Of a DNA stretch of 64,000 bases, positions 46,850-59,890 are shown one piece after another; the stretch's first letter is position 1; the number at the start of each line of letters is the position of its first letter. The position numbers were made by a program, and so were the translations under genes. The notes under the pieces are model-generated. The model searched no databases, was not told the origin of the DNA, and was given only the letters and a program-made list of their open reading frames with translations. This DNA comes from Homalodisca vitripennis (Eukaryota > Arthropoda > Insecta > Hemiptera > Cicadellidae), in contig NC_060208.1 in NCBI RefSeq assembly GCF_021130785.1, forward strand, positions 56,118,501 through 56,182,500, read 5' to 3'.

Positions 46850-47751
46850 CTAAAATCGTGTCAACTTTTGTTTTGGTGTTATGTTTATAATAGTTGTAAA
46901 AACTATTATCGTTATCTAAATGAAATTGCGTACGAAAGTTTTATTTTTTCTCTTTTAATAGCGGAACTTCATATAATGAGCGAAAGTTATTTAGCCTATG
47001 TACAAGCATATACTTGTATAATGTGCGAATTAAGCTAATCACAGGTGACCTTATTGATATTAAAGATCAGAAATTTTACTCACCACTTAAATTTCACATA
47101 AAGCCCAAATATTTCAGATTTGTTTATACGAATTTAAAAAATGTTTTGTCATGTTTACGGTATTGAAATGGGTCTATAGTTGTCACCATTGTTTCCACGA
47201 CCTCGCTAATGTAGGGCGCGGGCAGCAGGCCACGCTGCGCCGTCGCTTGTAATTAGGATACGGTAATATCGCAACACCCGAAAGGATTAATAACAAGAGT
47301 GCGCGCGTATGTTAATCAGCACATGCGTGTCAAGGCCGTCCCACGTGCGGTATGGTTTTGGTTTCGGTTTTGGCGAACCGGAACCGCGAACGCGACTGTG
47401 GGCGCCCCAGGTCACTTTCCTTTGTTAGGAACCGGTCCTCCGGTGACTGCAACCTGCAGGATGACTGGTGGCGCTAAGCCGCGCTGTCTTTTTAAGGATT
47501 TTAGCTGATACAGATATCAGATAAAAAGTTTTGCCGTCTACATCTGATAATTTCAGTGATTTACAGAATGGTTCATCCAAGACATACCTATAGCTAACTA
47601 CTAAACATATCAGTTCGAATTGTCCTGAAAATGAAGTTTTTAAATTTTATCACATTCTGAGTACAGTTTTGTTTCCGATCAATAGTTTTGAAAGCATAGA
47701 GCAACCTTGATAGTAACAACACTCCTTTTTTCAACCTTTTCTGCAACCTAC
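46850..47751. repeat. 0.9-kb tandem duplication, copy 1
   Basis: This 902-bp segment is followed directly by a second copy (47752-48662). Seen differences: a T run of six versus eight, a C run of four versus five, one C/T substitution (TTTGCCGTC versus TTTGTCGTC), and a 6-bp TTTATA insertion in copy 2. It contains a GC-rich part (from about 47200) with a 69-codon frame; the homologous frame in copy 2 differs at its start because of the C-run indel, which argues against a gene. The unit is not recognised as a known element. Confidence 0.95.
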
Positions 47752-48662
47752 CTAAAATCGTGTCAACTTTTGTTTTGGTGTTATGTTTATAATAGTTGTA
47801 AAAACTATTATCGTTATCTAAATGAAATTGCGTACGAAAGTTTTATTTTTTTTCTCTTTTAATAGCGGAACTTCATATAATGAGCGAAAGTTATTTAGCC
47901 TATGTACAAGCATATACTTGTATAATGTGCGAATTAAGCTAATCACAGGTGACCTTATTGATATTAAAGATCAGAAATTTTACTCACCACTTAAATTTCA
48001 CATAAAGCCCAAATATTTCAGATTTGTTTATACGAATTTAAAAAATGTTTTGTCATGTTTACGGTATTGAAATGGGTCTATAGTTGTCACCATTGTTTCC
48101 ACGACCTCGCTAATGTAGGGCGCGGGCAGCAGGCCACGCTGCGCCGTCGCTTGTAATTAGGATACGGTAATATCGCAACACCCGAAAGGATTAATAACAA
48201 GAGTGCGCGCGTATGTTAATCAGCACATGCGTGTCAAGGCCGTCCCACGTGCGGTATGGTTTTGGTTTCGGTTTTGGCGAACCGGAACCGCGAACGCGAC
48301 TGTGGGCGCCCCCAGGTCACTTTCCTTTGTTAGGAACCGGTCCTCCGGTGACTGCAACCTGCAGGATGACTGGTGGCGCTAAGCCGCGCTGTCTTTTTAA
48401 GGATTTTAGCTGATACAGATATCAGATAAAAAGTTTTGTCGTCTACATCTGATAATTTCAGTGATTTACAGAATGGTTCATCCAAGACATACCTATAGCT
48501 AACTACTAAACATATCAGTTCGAATTGTCCTGAAAATGAAGTTTTTAAATTTTATCACATTCTGAGTACAGTTTTGTTTCCGATCAATATTTATAGTTTT
48601 GAAAGCATAGAGCAACCTTGATAGTAACAACACTCCTTTTTTCAACCTTTTCTGCAACCTAC
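47752..48662. repeat. 0.9-kb tandem duplication, copy 2
   Basis: Directly abuts copy 1 with no spacer. With only one base substitution over about 900 bp the duplication is either very recent or an assembly artefact such as an unmerged haplotype or read-overlap error. Confidence 0.95.
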
Positions 48663-48782
48663 ACGTTTTAAAATTGTGTTGAGTGTTACAAATTCTATTC
48701 TTATAAAATAAACAAATGTGAACTCACGTGATATGGATACCTCTTTGATGACGACTGGAACTTCGGCCGGTCGGAGTTTAGG

Positions 48783-48883
48783 AGCAACTAAGTAATCTGT
48801 AATCTGATCTTGGAATTATAAATTTAAGTGAATGCTTATCTGTTCTGATGCGTGACCCGAAAAAATATTTACAGTTACATGAC

Positions 48884-48928
<45 letters not shown>

Positions 48929-49100
48929 TAATATATTATATAGTATTATACTATAATATATTTATAATTTATATATTTTATATATATATATATAAAATTT
49001 CATGTAACTGTAAATCTTATCTCGGATCACGCATCAGAACTGATAAACATTCACTTAACTTTATTATTCCAAGATCAGATTACTTAGTTGCTACTAATAT
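48783..49100. repeat. Foldback (MITE-like) palindrome with AT-rich centre
   Basis: The left arm (about 48783-48884: GCAACTAAGTAATCTG, GATCTTGGAA, TTAAGTGAATG, TTCTGATGCGTGA, TTTACAGTTACATGA) recurs inverted at about 48998-49100 with roughly 85% identity by eye. The centre (48885-48997) is almost pure A/T, largely alternating and itself partly palindromic. The whole can form a hairpin with about 100-bp arms. No coding frame. Confidence 0.85.
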
Positions 49101-49449
49101 TAATTTAAAAATAACAATCGCTCTTAACTTGTGACAAAGGCTTATAGAAGATTTTCCAGCAATAGAAAATCCAAACAATTTAAAAGTTAGTTCCAAAGCA
49201 AGATTGAGAAAAAATAAAAGGTGACAACTCTTGGCCCTCTTCGTACGCAATTCGTTGTTTTTAAGTAGAATTAAACACAAAAGTAACCTTTGCGTGATTA
49301 CTAATTAATAAAGTTTTGTGATTTAAAATTAGTGATGAAACCAAAGTATTTTAAATCTTGAATGCATTTTTCAAAAATGCAGTACATACAGGATGGTTTT
49401 GAATTTGTGATATATTAATTACGTAATATTCGTGTAACTAATTTGCGCT

Positions 49450-49475
49450 AAAGGAAACAGGATTTTTCCGGACAT
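49450..49475. repeat. Fragment of the GGAAACAGGATTTTTCC foldback family
   Basis: AAAGGAAACAGGATTTTTCC followed by GGACAT, then unrelated sequence. Confidence 0.55.
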
Positions 49476-50197
49476 AATTTACGCTATATTGCGCTTCTTC
49501 TTCTCTGCCTCAAAATACAGTATTGCCAATAACAGATCCAATTTTACCTTCTGTACAAGTCGGTTGTATCAAAAAAGTTTAGACTACCTCACAATAATTC
49601 AGAATTTAGCTTAAACGTAAAGCCTACTTTATTGATCGAGAAGTCGCTTGTTGAGTTCAGCACGAGTCTGCCACGCCTCGCTGTATGCACTGACACATTC
49701 TCACACACACATACGCGCTAGTAAGGTTGTTCTGCCATATGGGGACTTTCACCTCAGTCCGGATTACTGCGTCCATCAAACGTTTGTCATTTCGGTGTTT
49801 ACATAACAAGTCATTGAAGAGTGGTTCAGTGCCTGTGCCAACTCTAAGAGCTTATCGGTGCTGCAGGCCGAAGAAAGTGGATGTCCGAGACAGGGCAACA
49901 GATGTGGGCGTGCTCTTGGCGCGATATGGAACGGTAACAGTCTAGGCCTTGTATAACCTCACACTTCTCCCGCCTTGGTGTCTCAGCTTTATAGGTTAAC
50001 AGAGAGCATAACTAGTTACTCAATAACATTAATAACGTCTAGAACACTTCTAGTCACGAAGGGGCATTAATTCCGTATTTTACAATCTTCCACATCTTCA
50101 AATCATTTAACATCATTCTGTCTAGTTAGATAAATTCTCAGTCGAAATATAATAAAATAATAGTAGGCTAAAATGTTTTGTAATATAAAATGTTATT

Positions 50198-50513
50198 GAA
50201 GGAAACAGGTTTTTCTGGACATTTGCTATTGTTCAGTGATTCAATACAATCAGTAACACAATTGATTCGAGGTCTGTAATTCGTTCTCTTCTTCAGGTAA
50301 ATGACTAATCTAATGCATGACTAAAATGTAGGCTAAAGTAAACAAAACATACCAGATTCTAGATTTGTTTTAGATTTCAGTCATGCATTAGTTTAGTCAT
50401 TACCTGAAGAAAGATCGGATTACAGACCTCAAAACGTAGTGTTACTGATGTGCATTGCATCACTTGAACAATGGCAAATGTCCAGAAAAATCCTGTTTCC
50501 TTCACAATCCCTC
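50198..50513. repeat. Foldback element with about 110-140-bp inverted arms
   Basis: Begins GAAGGAAACAGGTTTTTCTG and ends with the inverse, CAGAAAAATCCTGTTTCCTTC-like. Inverted blocks in the arms: GACATTTGC/GCAAATGTC, CAGTAACAC/GTGTTACTG, GAGGTCTGTAAT/ATTACAGACCTC, TTCTTCAGGTAA/TTACCTGAAGAA, CTAATGCATGACT/AGTCATGCATTAG. There is a short unpaired centre. No coding capacity; it resembles a non-autonomous foldback or MITE. Related copies or pieces: 27303-27392, 28190-28535, 49450-49475, and perhaps 53335-53400. Confidence 0.85.
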
Positions 50514-50799
50514 CATCGTCAACAAAGAATTAAAATGTTTTCTTTGAACATAAATGGATATTCAGATTTGAAATGCTGATTAGTCATGGTACTGAACAAT
50601 TACGAGTTACTGAAAAGGAAAAATGAAAGGTTATTTAAAATGATATATTATAATTATAAACCTTCTGCACTAACCTGTCTAGCATCTTAAGATGTGATGT
50701 GCCGGCCTTCAATTATTTTAATCTTAAATCAATGTGCTTCCTGTTATTGACTGAACGTCATAAAGGACTATTACTCGAGGGTTTGGAAAAATGTCATTT

Positions 50800-50823
50800 G
50801 ACTGTCTGCCTGTCTGTCTGTCT
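50800..50823. repeat. GTCT tetranucleotide run
   Basis: CTGTCTGCCTGTCTGTCTGT and flanking bases; the inverse of the CAGA tail of the interspersed repeat at 32640-32925, followed here by ATCTAGAAAACGAAC, so possibly the end of a minus-strand copy. Confidence 0.5.
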
Positions 50824-50999
50824 ACACAATATCTAGAAAACGAACGTACACAACTTTGTTGAATTTTGTTAGATATATGAAGTATTTTGTTATTCTTTTA
50901 GTGATTTGTGCTTCTAAACAAAGATGATACTAAATTTCTGATCTTATCTGCTAATAACCTGTTACACTCAAAAGCTATTTTTCGAATTAAACTTTTAGA

Positions 51000-53900
51000 A
51001 ACGCCAATCCTATTAAAATATTAATGATTTGAACGAATTAAATAAGGAAGAAGAATACACCATTCTTTATTAGTTGGAATAAAAAGCTTGAATTTCTTTC
51101 CATTGCAGAAATTACTGTAACTAACAACATTAGACTGCGCCTTCGTTGCCTCGTATGTCCCTAACTACGAATGGGTAGCTCATATGAATTATTGTGCGGA
51201 TAGGGTAAGTTTTTCCTATACCCAGTATTGTTCACCCAAGAAGACAAAAGGACTGGCTAGAATCCTACTGGAAAACTGCCTGAATTATCTTAGTATTCGA
51301 CCTGTTTATCAGCAGTTTCTCATCAATTAGAGTGCTGAACAACGACGTGTCGTGACCACAGAGTCCTCGGTAACTTTGCCAAACCTGACTGGATTTTACC
51401 CGTCAGGTCAACTGTCTTATTGCATGTTACACACTTGACGTCATGTACATACATTCATAATTATATATATATATATAGAATTACATGCATACGTGGAGAT
51501 TAAGTGAAGTAAACACGAGGCCGTGTTTAGGGGTGGCAAACACCGTGTTTACTACGATTAAAAGGTTAAGTTTATATGAATGTACCAATGTTTTCCTGGC
51601 TTTAAGAATAAAGTATTGGAATTTTATAGTTTTTCAAAGTAAACTGAAAGAAATTCATTAAAATGTTGAGTTTAACAATATGTAACTCCGCTCAAGCATC
51701 AAGCTCAATGGTTATGAAGCAGTGTTAGTCAATGGTTACTATTACGTATATATAAGTAAACTAACTGCAAGTAATAAATATATTCAACTAATTAAATTAA
51801 AATGAATGTGGTATGTAAGAAAGTGCAATCGATTTTCGGCTTCGAAAATATTTTTTCATGTTGAATTTGTAACATGTTAGGTTCGGAACATGAATTGCCT
51901 AAATAAAAACAATAGAACAAAGTTTTCTTGATCACTCCACGTGTTGTTTCAAGCATTTAAAGTAGGTTGTAATTTAGTTCTAAACAAAAAAGGCTAAAGA
52001 TAAGAATGTTGTTTTTGTACAGCAGTGCATGTGTTATAGTTTCAGGGAGTCACATACTGAGTTATAATTGTTATACATTTATCACTTGAAAAATTGTAAT
52101 TTCAGAAAATTTCGTGATTTATATATATATATTTACAAAAATGAATAAATATTTATAAAAGTTTATAAATAAATATTATTATAGGTTTTTATTAAATTTT
52201 ATTATTAATAATTATACTAGTATCTATAACTTGCAACTAAAATCGCTTTTTACATTTCTCAGAGACCTCACTACATACATTATTTCCTATAAAACATTAC
52301 GTATTTGTCTTCAATTGAACGTCCATAACCTTCTAAGTTGAACTAATTGTACGTTTGTGTTAGACAATTGCATCACTTTTATAAATACACAAGATTATTC
52401 AGTTTATTTTCACAATTATTTTTCCGACTATCCATTATTATCTATCAAAAAACTTTGGAAGCATGATAAGATTTACCATGATATCACTTTATAGATGTTG
52501 TTTATGTAAGATTTATGTAATTTCATCCTACATGACGTTAAGTGACAAAATATCTTTTGAATTCTTTAACTTTACGAAGTAGATTTCTGCACTACATTGG
52601 GAACAGAGCCATAATGTATCTGTAGATTAATGACTGGCGATGGTCCCCAACACTTGAGATGACTCAACATTCCCACATGCATCCTTAAATATTCATACAC
52701 ACCCGTATACACACGCCCGCAGCTTGCCAAGCCTTGACCACTGCCCACTGCGGACCTGTTTTTGTATAAACTAGACGAACTTGTTTATGGGCCAATACTT
52801 TTTTATGGCCATTGTCTAAAAGTATTCAAACAAGATACGAAGATTTGTAGAACTCTGACAGATTTGTGTCACACGTGTTTGGAAATATTTTGGTTCCGTC
52901 ATTTCATCAGGTTTGTTTAGAATTTGTTACCTCACCTAGAAAAGGAGTTTCACAAGAGAGGTTATTCAGGTGTAGTAAAATCTTAAACTATTTCTGGTTT
53001 TATGTAATTATATTAATACCCAAACACTATAAAAAATATTATTATTGTAAAATTAAAGAGATTTTTTATTTAAATATCTGCAGCATTACTGAATGTCTCC
53101 ATTGGTTGCAGTAGATTACGTTTGACGTTGTATTAGACTCAATTCCCTTTAATTCTCGAGTTATACAAGTTAAGGAATGGTTAGTTTATTATATTCCATT
53201 ATAAAGGTGTTTTGTTCGTGTTTATTCAGTTTTACTTAAGTTTCCTATTAAGTAAAGAATCCGAAATAGATTTTGTTTTAAATTTCGACTGAACCTTTCT
53301 TAAACTCTGAATACGTATAATATAGAAACATTGTTTGGTTAAAGTTTTTCTGGATATGCTATCGTTTAGTGATAAAAATGCGTGTTGATAGAAACACAAA
53401 TGCAGTCAGTTGTAGACTGAAGTAATGTTAAAACATTTTCTGTTTCAGTTTATATTTTATTTCAGACATAAATCTCAAAACATCATATAGTTTCTCCTCA
53501 CAATATTATAATCCCTCTATTTGGAGCTTATGCGTTTTCAAAACTAAAAGTCTAAAACATTAATAACTCTATAAATTAAGCTGCAAGACTCGTATAATAA
53601 TAGAAAAATAAAGTATTTAGCTTATCCATCATTACTTAGTTACGTCACTGGTGCATTAGAACTCTTACATTATTACAACACATTCTTAGAACTGAAGAGA
53701 AATGTAAATCAGGTGAACGAAGCCTCGAGTCTCCTGTCAAGAGTCGATTACTGTTATTTATTGCTCTAGTAACTTACACACACATATCTATCAATCGATG
53801 GGAACGTTTCATCATTGATATGGACTTCCCCAAGGCTTGAGCCTGGAACTGGTAATTTACTCGATTAAATAAGCAAGTTTCAGATAACCTTGACGCGATT

Positions 53901-56900
53901 AATAGTTGTAATTTAGTCAGTTAGTAATATCAGTTGCAGCCGAATAATATCAATATTTACACGAATATACTACGTTTTTGAAACATGTTCAACACTATAT
54001 AGTATTTTAGATTATAGATTATTATAGGTTTAGAATAGTATTTTAAATTTATTATAAGTATATCTATTTACTCCGTAATTTAATACTAATTACGTGAATT
54101 GTGTTATTAATGAAGTATTATTAAAAAAATTAAATCATAGTCTCTTTATATAACCCAGAAAACCAAATCCAAAATGTCTTAATGGAGATTTTCATAAAAA
54201 TCCGTATGAATGAGTTATGAAAGTATTGACTTTCAACGCATCATACGAAAAAAATGAAATTGTATTCAATAACATTAAAATTACTGTTGGGTAGATTAAA
54301 ACTATGTGATTAGCTCATTAATAATCCTTGGAACCGTTTTATAAAGTGCCAATCAATTCAAAATTTTTTGTAATTTCTTATACTTATATATATTTTATCA
54401 TTCTAATCTATACTGACAGAGTTACGACATTTAGGTGTATTACATTGTTTAATTTCAGCGTCCCTTCAGCGCCCAATGATTGTTCAATTGTTTCGGCAGC
54501 TATTGTGTGTAAATAAGACATTATGCTGTCACATTCCGTTGTATGTTTGGACGGGCTATTTAAAAGCATTAATTCATCTCCAGAACACGATGTCAACAAG
54601 CCATTTTTTGTGATCCTTTCCTTACACTCTCATTCACTTTCGTTCTGGAGAGTTTTCTTCTTCATTTCCGCAAATTAGAAAACTGACGTAAATTAACATT
54701 CAAATGATGTTTTATACAAAAATGCAACGTCAGTTACATGAAATTTGGAAAAACATCAAAATTGTATATATACCCTATTTATAAACCAAGAATAATCAAA
54801 GATAAACACTTCACAGAAGCTTAATTTTGCGTTCTGTACAGTAAATGTCGTCAAGACTTAATCTACAGAATAATAATAATAAGCACAATAAAAGTTTTAC
54901 TGCACTCAACAATCTTCACCCCCGAGGCAACAAGTTGTACAATTATTGTAGAGCTGAATAGTGAACGCCCTTCTCCCGAAGAATTAACCAGTGAATAATG
55001 AAAATCATGCCCCTAGTCATGAATGGTAGAAGAATGCTGAGCAACGCGATCTTGAAATACTGAACTTTAGTTTTAAAGAATGACAACTCATCGTAGATGT
55101 TAAATGCTTGGAAGAGTTAAAATATTGTGCCTGAAGAGATCACGATGCTTGTTCCACATATGGCATACATAATATTTTCACTTTAAAAACTCTGGGATTC
55201 AGAGGGAACCCCAAAAGCTAACAGCATATTTTGTTCTATTGTACACATAGGCATAGTAAACATTCAGGAAGACTTTTCTGGCCGTGGAAACATAGGTCTG
55301 CGTATGATCTTGTACGTGTAGCTCAAATTTTGCAAATTCCCTAACATGTCCACCAAACGTGTGGATTTCGTTTATGCCAGAACTTTATGGAACATCGCAC
55401 AAAGTGGTCCTGACACTTTCACAATGGTCGAAGTTGGTGCAATTACTCATTGGGAAACAACAAAACTGTCATTGGGGGCGAGCAGAGCGAACCAGCGACA
55501 CTCACGCAAGTTGTCGGAGGTCTGGCGCTCGCCGGCCACTTTCGCTGCCCTCAGCAAGGTTCACGCCTTTGTTCCAAAGATTGCCTCATTCGCCCAAGTA
55601 TTCTGTTTTCGTCCTGTTACTCATATATTACATTCATAACATTATGCTGCCAAACATTCAGTGAGGTGCTCCTAACTGATTTTTTTCTTTGATGATTTTG
55701 AATTCCCGTGTACGAATTATAATATGGTATGAGTATATTTAACTATAGGTTGATTGGCAAAGAGGAAAGTATTAGAACATTGACATATTTCTTATGAAAA
55801 AAATTTATTCTAGCTTAATACTAAATGAATTTTGAAGTACGGTAAACACTGACTTAATATCCTCTAATAAAAATACGAAATGCATCTTTTTTCAGAACTC
55901 CATGCTAAATTAAAAAAAAAAAACTAATTATTGTATTGTCCCAATATGGTATAATGGTTTGTGTATCCAAATAAGAGTAATTACTTGTAGTTATCTGTAA
56001 AATAATATTTTTAGTACAATCCTGAAATGGGTAAGATTTATTTGCATCAATAAGGAAAATGTACACAAACTTTTATTGAGTATACATAAAGAAACGTACT
56101 TTTTACCGTTACGCCAAGAAACAACATGTTGTAGTTAAATTCCTACAATTTAGAAACCTTTAACTGAATTCCTTTTCCATGCAACGCACGCCAACCGGTA
56201 CTTGAATAATGAATCCCACCGCATGGATCTGTTCTCGACCTACTTCTATTTCAGGTTATGATAAATGATCTACCATAACTGTAAATGTTTCAACTATTTC
56301 TTAGGCGCTGATGATGCCATTATGTTTTAAATTAAGAAATAAAGTACCGGTACATTATTAATATTTGAAATAGCCTTCAAAAACATGTCGTAATCAGTAA
56401 TAAATATATTTTGAATCGTAGAATCTAATCAAAGTCTACAGCCAAATATGTTCGTGGGAATTATATATTTCTTAATTTAAGTGTTTTAAATATAAACAGA
56501 GAACTAATACGAAGGTTAGAATAACAGATTAAACATATTAAAATGCCAATTGTCATGTTAACTGTCAATGGCGTTTTCAAGAAACTCTTCTTCTTTGCTA
56601 AACTCAATGATCCTTAGTCAGAAGTATAAACTTTTTTAGTTCTAAGAGCTAAACATTATACAATGATGCGAAGCCCAAACAGTAATTAACACGTACATTA
56701 CTCTGCAATTGAGTACATTAGAGCGACTTAAGTCCTTGAATAAACATATGTGCTAACTTAATAATGTACGATCATTCCTATGATTCAAATTCATATAAAT
56801 ACGAATGTTATTCAAGTTAGGTAGATATTTCGCGATGTAACCTGCCTGAACTAACCGTCGTGTTTGGTTCAGGTACCTCCCACCACTGCGACTCCGACCA

Positions 56901-57681
56901 ACCCGAATACAATCCTCCAGTCACGTATCCGGGTTGATCAGTCTTGAAATCAGAATAACTCCAATAAAAAAGGTGACAATCCCTTCTCCGGTGAGTCAAA
57001 CATATCTCGGCGAGGGTGACCGCAGAACTGATAACTCGCCGACCCAGTGACCCACATGGCGGACCTTGGTCCCACCCACCCGTGGCAGACACCCAACTGC
57101 CGATTTATCGACCAAAATCCGATCGGCAATGGGAATGACTGGCCGATCTGTTGTGATAGCGGCTATCCTGATTAATGGCGTATCATGACCTTTCACACCG
57201 CACGCAGGAACAATACAGCTGATTGTATGAAATGTGAAGGCCTCTGTAAAGTGCTCTGATTCATATAGCAAGTGCTCGCCGCCTCTAGCTCTCAGGTGGG
57301 AGGGTCGCCACGTCACTCTACCATTGAGGGAAGTGATAAAATCACAACATTACGGTATAAATGCATTCCTTTCTGCTTCTTGCAAAACAACGGATTTGTT
57401 GAAATTGGTTGGTAATTGTCATAGTTGAAAGCGTCACCTAGAATTTTATTACCCTAGTTTCAAGATACCTGACGGTTCCGTTTGTATTTTTTTTTAGTTA
57501 TTCATTGTTGGCTTTAATATGAAGTACATCCTAAAGAGAATGAAACAAGTTTGTATTAAAGAAAATACTTCCTTATAGACCACAAAACATTATTCCAATT
57601 AGTTCACGAAAATATTTATTTTTGTTGCCATTACAAATGGAATATTTGAAATTAAACACTGATCGTTTTTCTCTGTTCCAG
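51000..57681. other. AT-rich presumed intronic sequence, no recognised gene
   Basis: Open in short frames only. A moderately GC-rich piece at 55340-55640 is open in all three plus frames without a recognisable product, and another at 56820-57320 is open in two minus-strand frames; both may be old repeats. Confidence 0.4.
56817..57316 (-). other. GC-richer, coding-like but unidentified stretch
   Basis: Two overlapping minus-strand frames of about 90 and 105 codons. One contains GWDQGPPCGSLGRRVISSAV and GWSESQWWEVPEPN. Composition stands out from the AT-rich flanks, but there is no motif, splice site or start that I can defend. A decayed transposon or repeat is the likeliest explanation. Confidence 0.2.
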
Positions 57682-57736
57682 GTGATCCCCGCAACCTTGG
57701 GGCTGCTGGTCACATGTTTCATCATTCATGTGGCAG
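57682..57736 (+). CDS. Signal-peptide exon of a secreted or membrane protein
   Basis: A 55-nt exon with excellent splice signals: acceptor CGTTTTTCTCTGTTCCAG and donor CAG|GTAAAT. In phase 0 it reads VIPATLGLLVTCFIIHVA plus the first base of a Gly codon. Placed after the ATG at 20868-20870 this gives a short N-region, a 14-residue hydrophobic core and small residues (VAG) suited for signal-peptidase cleavage. The exon ends in phase 1, the usual phase between a signal-peptide exon and the modules (Ig, EGF, CCP, LDLa) of extracellular proteins. The rest of the gene lies beyond the right edge, so the product cannot be named. The exon is seen directly; its partner is inferred. Confidence 0.6.
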
Positions 57737-59839
57737 GTAAATCTTCAGAATAGTCTACAATACCTCATATTAAATTATAAAGACCTTAATTATTCATATG
57801 CTACCACTGTAAAATAACAAATAGTTTCATATGATGGAACAATAATTTCATCATTCGAGACCTCAATTTGCATCGTATTCATGAATAGTATATCCAATAT
57901 TGTGAGTTATTCATTTTCAATTAAATTTGAAATAATTATACTTAAAAAATTAATTGAAATATACGTTTGTAGTAAGACCAATTTCATATTTATTTGAGCG
58001 TTTATTAAATTTTAAATTGTATTACACGTTGTTATTTTTTGTATTAAATGTATAATTAACATTTATTTTTAGGCACTTAAAATCAGCCACTATGTATTTA
58101 GATTTCTCTTAGTTTTAATTCAATTTTATATTACACAAATAGTTAATTTGTCAATATAAACTATTTTTAGTTCATAATTTATATAGATACATTTTGGAAA
58201 GTGAAATATTTGTAAAACGTTTGACAGCTATTTCGGTACTTTTGCACTTCCAATAATCTAAAGCTACATTTAAAAGAATTAAAATCTAATTTTAAGGAAC
58301 TTAGACAATACGATGTTCGAAATTCAGTTAAACGTATTACAGTGTAGGAGCCTAGAATAAATTTGCATCTTATTAGCTCACAACCTGGATTTTCTTGAAA
58401 ACGATAGACGATTGTTTTAAAGAAAACATCGATCCTCAGACACACCTCAGACATGCTAGTTTTGGTGGAGATCGAAATGGAGGGTATCGAAAAGGCTAAG
58501 AATACTAACCGATATTTGTTTCTCAAATTGTATTCTTCAAGCTTGACACACTTAAAACCTCACTTTTGACTCATAAATAGCAGTAATATTACTGCCACTC
58601 ACTATATTAGGAGACTAAATGGTCACCTCTTTCAATGTCTGTATAATATGTTTTAACATTTTTTACGATTATTTTAAATGATTTAAGGCTAGAAAGAATA
58701 TGATCTGAGGAAAGTTCTATGCGAGTTTTGAACACCTTTTATACCCTCCCAATTCGATTACCCCCATAACTAGCGTAGCTGACGATGGTTTATTTCTGAA
58801 GGCTAATTCCTCTATCGATTTAAAGAAGAAAAAAAACCTTGTGTACGTAACGAGTGTAACCTATGCAAACTCGTTCTCGACTCCTTGACTATTAGTAGTT
58901 TAATTATAATTTAGACTAAACTGACAGAAACCAGGGTGTGGAAATGAACAGTGCAAAATATGGTAAAGAAGCTGGCAAAAGGATTGGTAGAAGGGCTAGT
59001 GTCTAAAATTCTTTCACTAATTCAATTGGACTGACACTCACATGGAGCGACTTAATGTGCAAAGAAACTATGGAGAGCCGTATTACGATCCTCCAAGCTA
59101 GCAAATATGTGAGAATTAATCAATGTATTCCTACTTTGAGGTGATCGCATTCCGCTGTCAAACGATGCTTATCAATAAAACGATGATTTACTGGCCTCTA
59201 GTTGTATTTTATAGCAATTTCTGACGTGTAGCCAACAACTCCTGGCTTCTAGTTAGAAAGTAAGCCACTTAGCCTGGCACTTATAAAGGTTTGATAATAC
59301 ACGTCGACACCTCCTCTGTATATCGCAATTATCATTTTGCCATACATCATCTGTATCAAGATCATGTATCATAGTCCAGCCAGAGTCATGTGACAGCCAT
59401 CAAGTTGATGCGTGCTATGTATGGCACAAGTTTTGGGTGACATGCTCACATCTCTGAAACAGGACATCCAGTTCACAATTTGGAATTAATTACGCATTCT
59501 CCAGTTGCTCGCGTTCTTTAGAGGCTTAAGCGTAATCCATTTTGACACAATCTCAACATGGGATTCAAATGCATAGTAGTCCATCAATGCTTTAAAAACT
59601 TATGGCATTTGTACTCGTATGATTTTAAACTCTCAAACACTCAAACCCGATACCCTGCGTGTAAATAGTAATTTCAGAAGTTGTCTATACTTAAACTATT
59701 CTCCATTACTGAAAGCGTTGTAGCCTGAAAAGCGTTAACCAAACGATGGTGAAATGTACAGGAGGCGAGTCTAGAGTAGTTTACGTGGAAATTTAACAGT
59801 TATGTTCAAGAGTAGTCGCATACAGATAAGGCCCTCTAG

Positions 59840-59890
59840 CAAAAAAAAAAAAGAAAAACAAACAAACAAACAAAACAAAAAAAAAAAAAC
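59840..59890. repeat. A-rich simple sequence with AAAC repeats
   Basis: A12, then AAAC repeats, then A-rich DNA; possible retroposon tail without an identifiable body. Confidence 0.8.

Noticed and set aside
47299..48413. Repeated frame with GHFPLLGTGPPVTATCRMTG in both copies of the tandem duplication
   Set aside because: The C-run indel between copies shifts the frame upstream of the shared part, no motif is recognised, and both copies simply reflect the duplicated DNA.
55346..55692. Three overlapping plus-strand frames of 80-101 codons
   Set aside because: All three frames are open together, which argues for composition rather than coding; no domain recognised.
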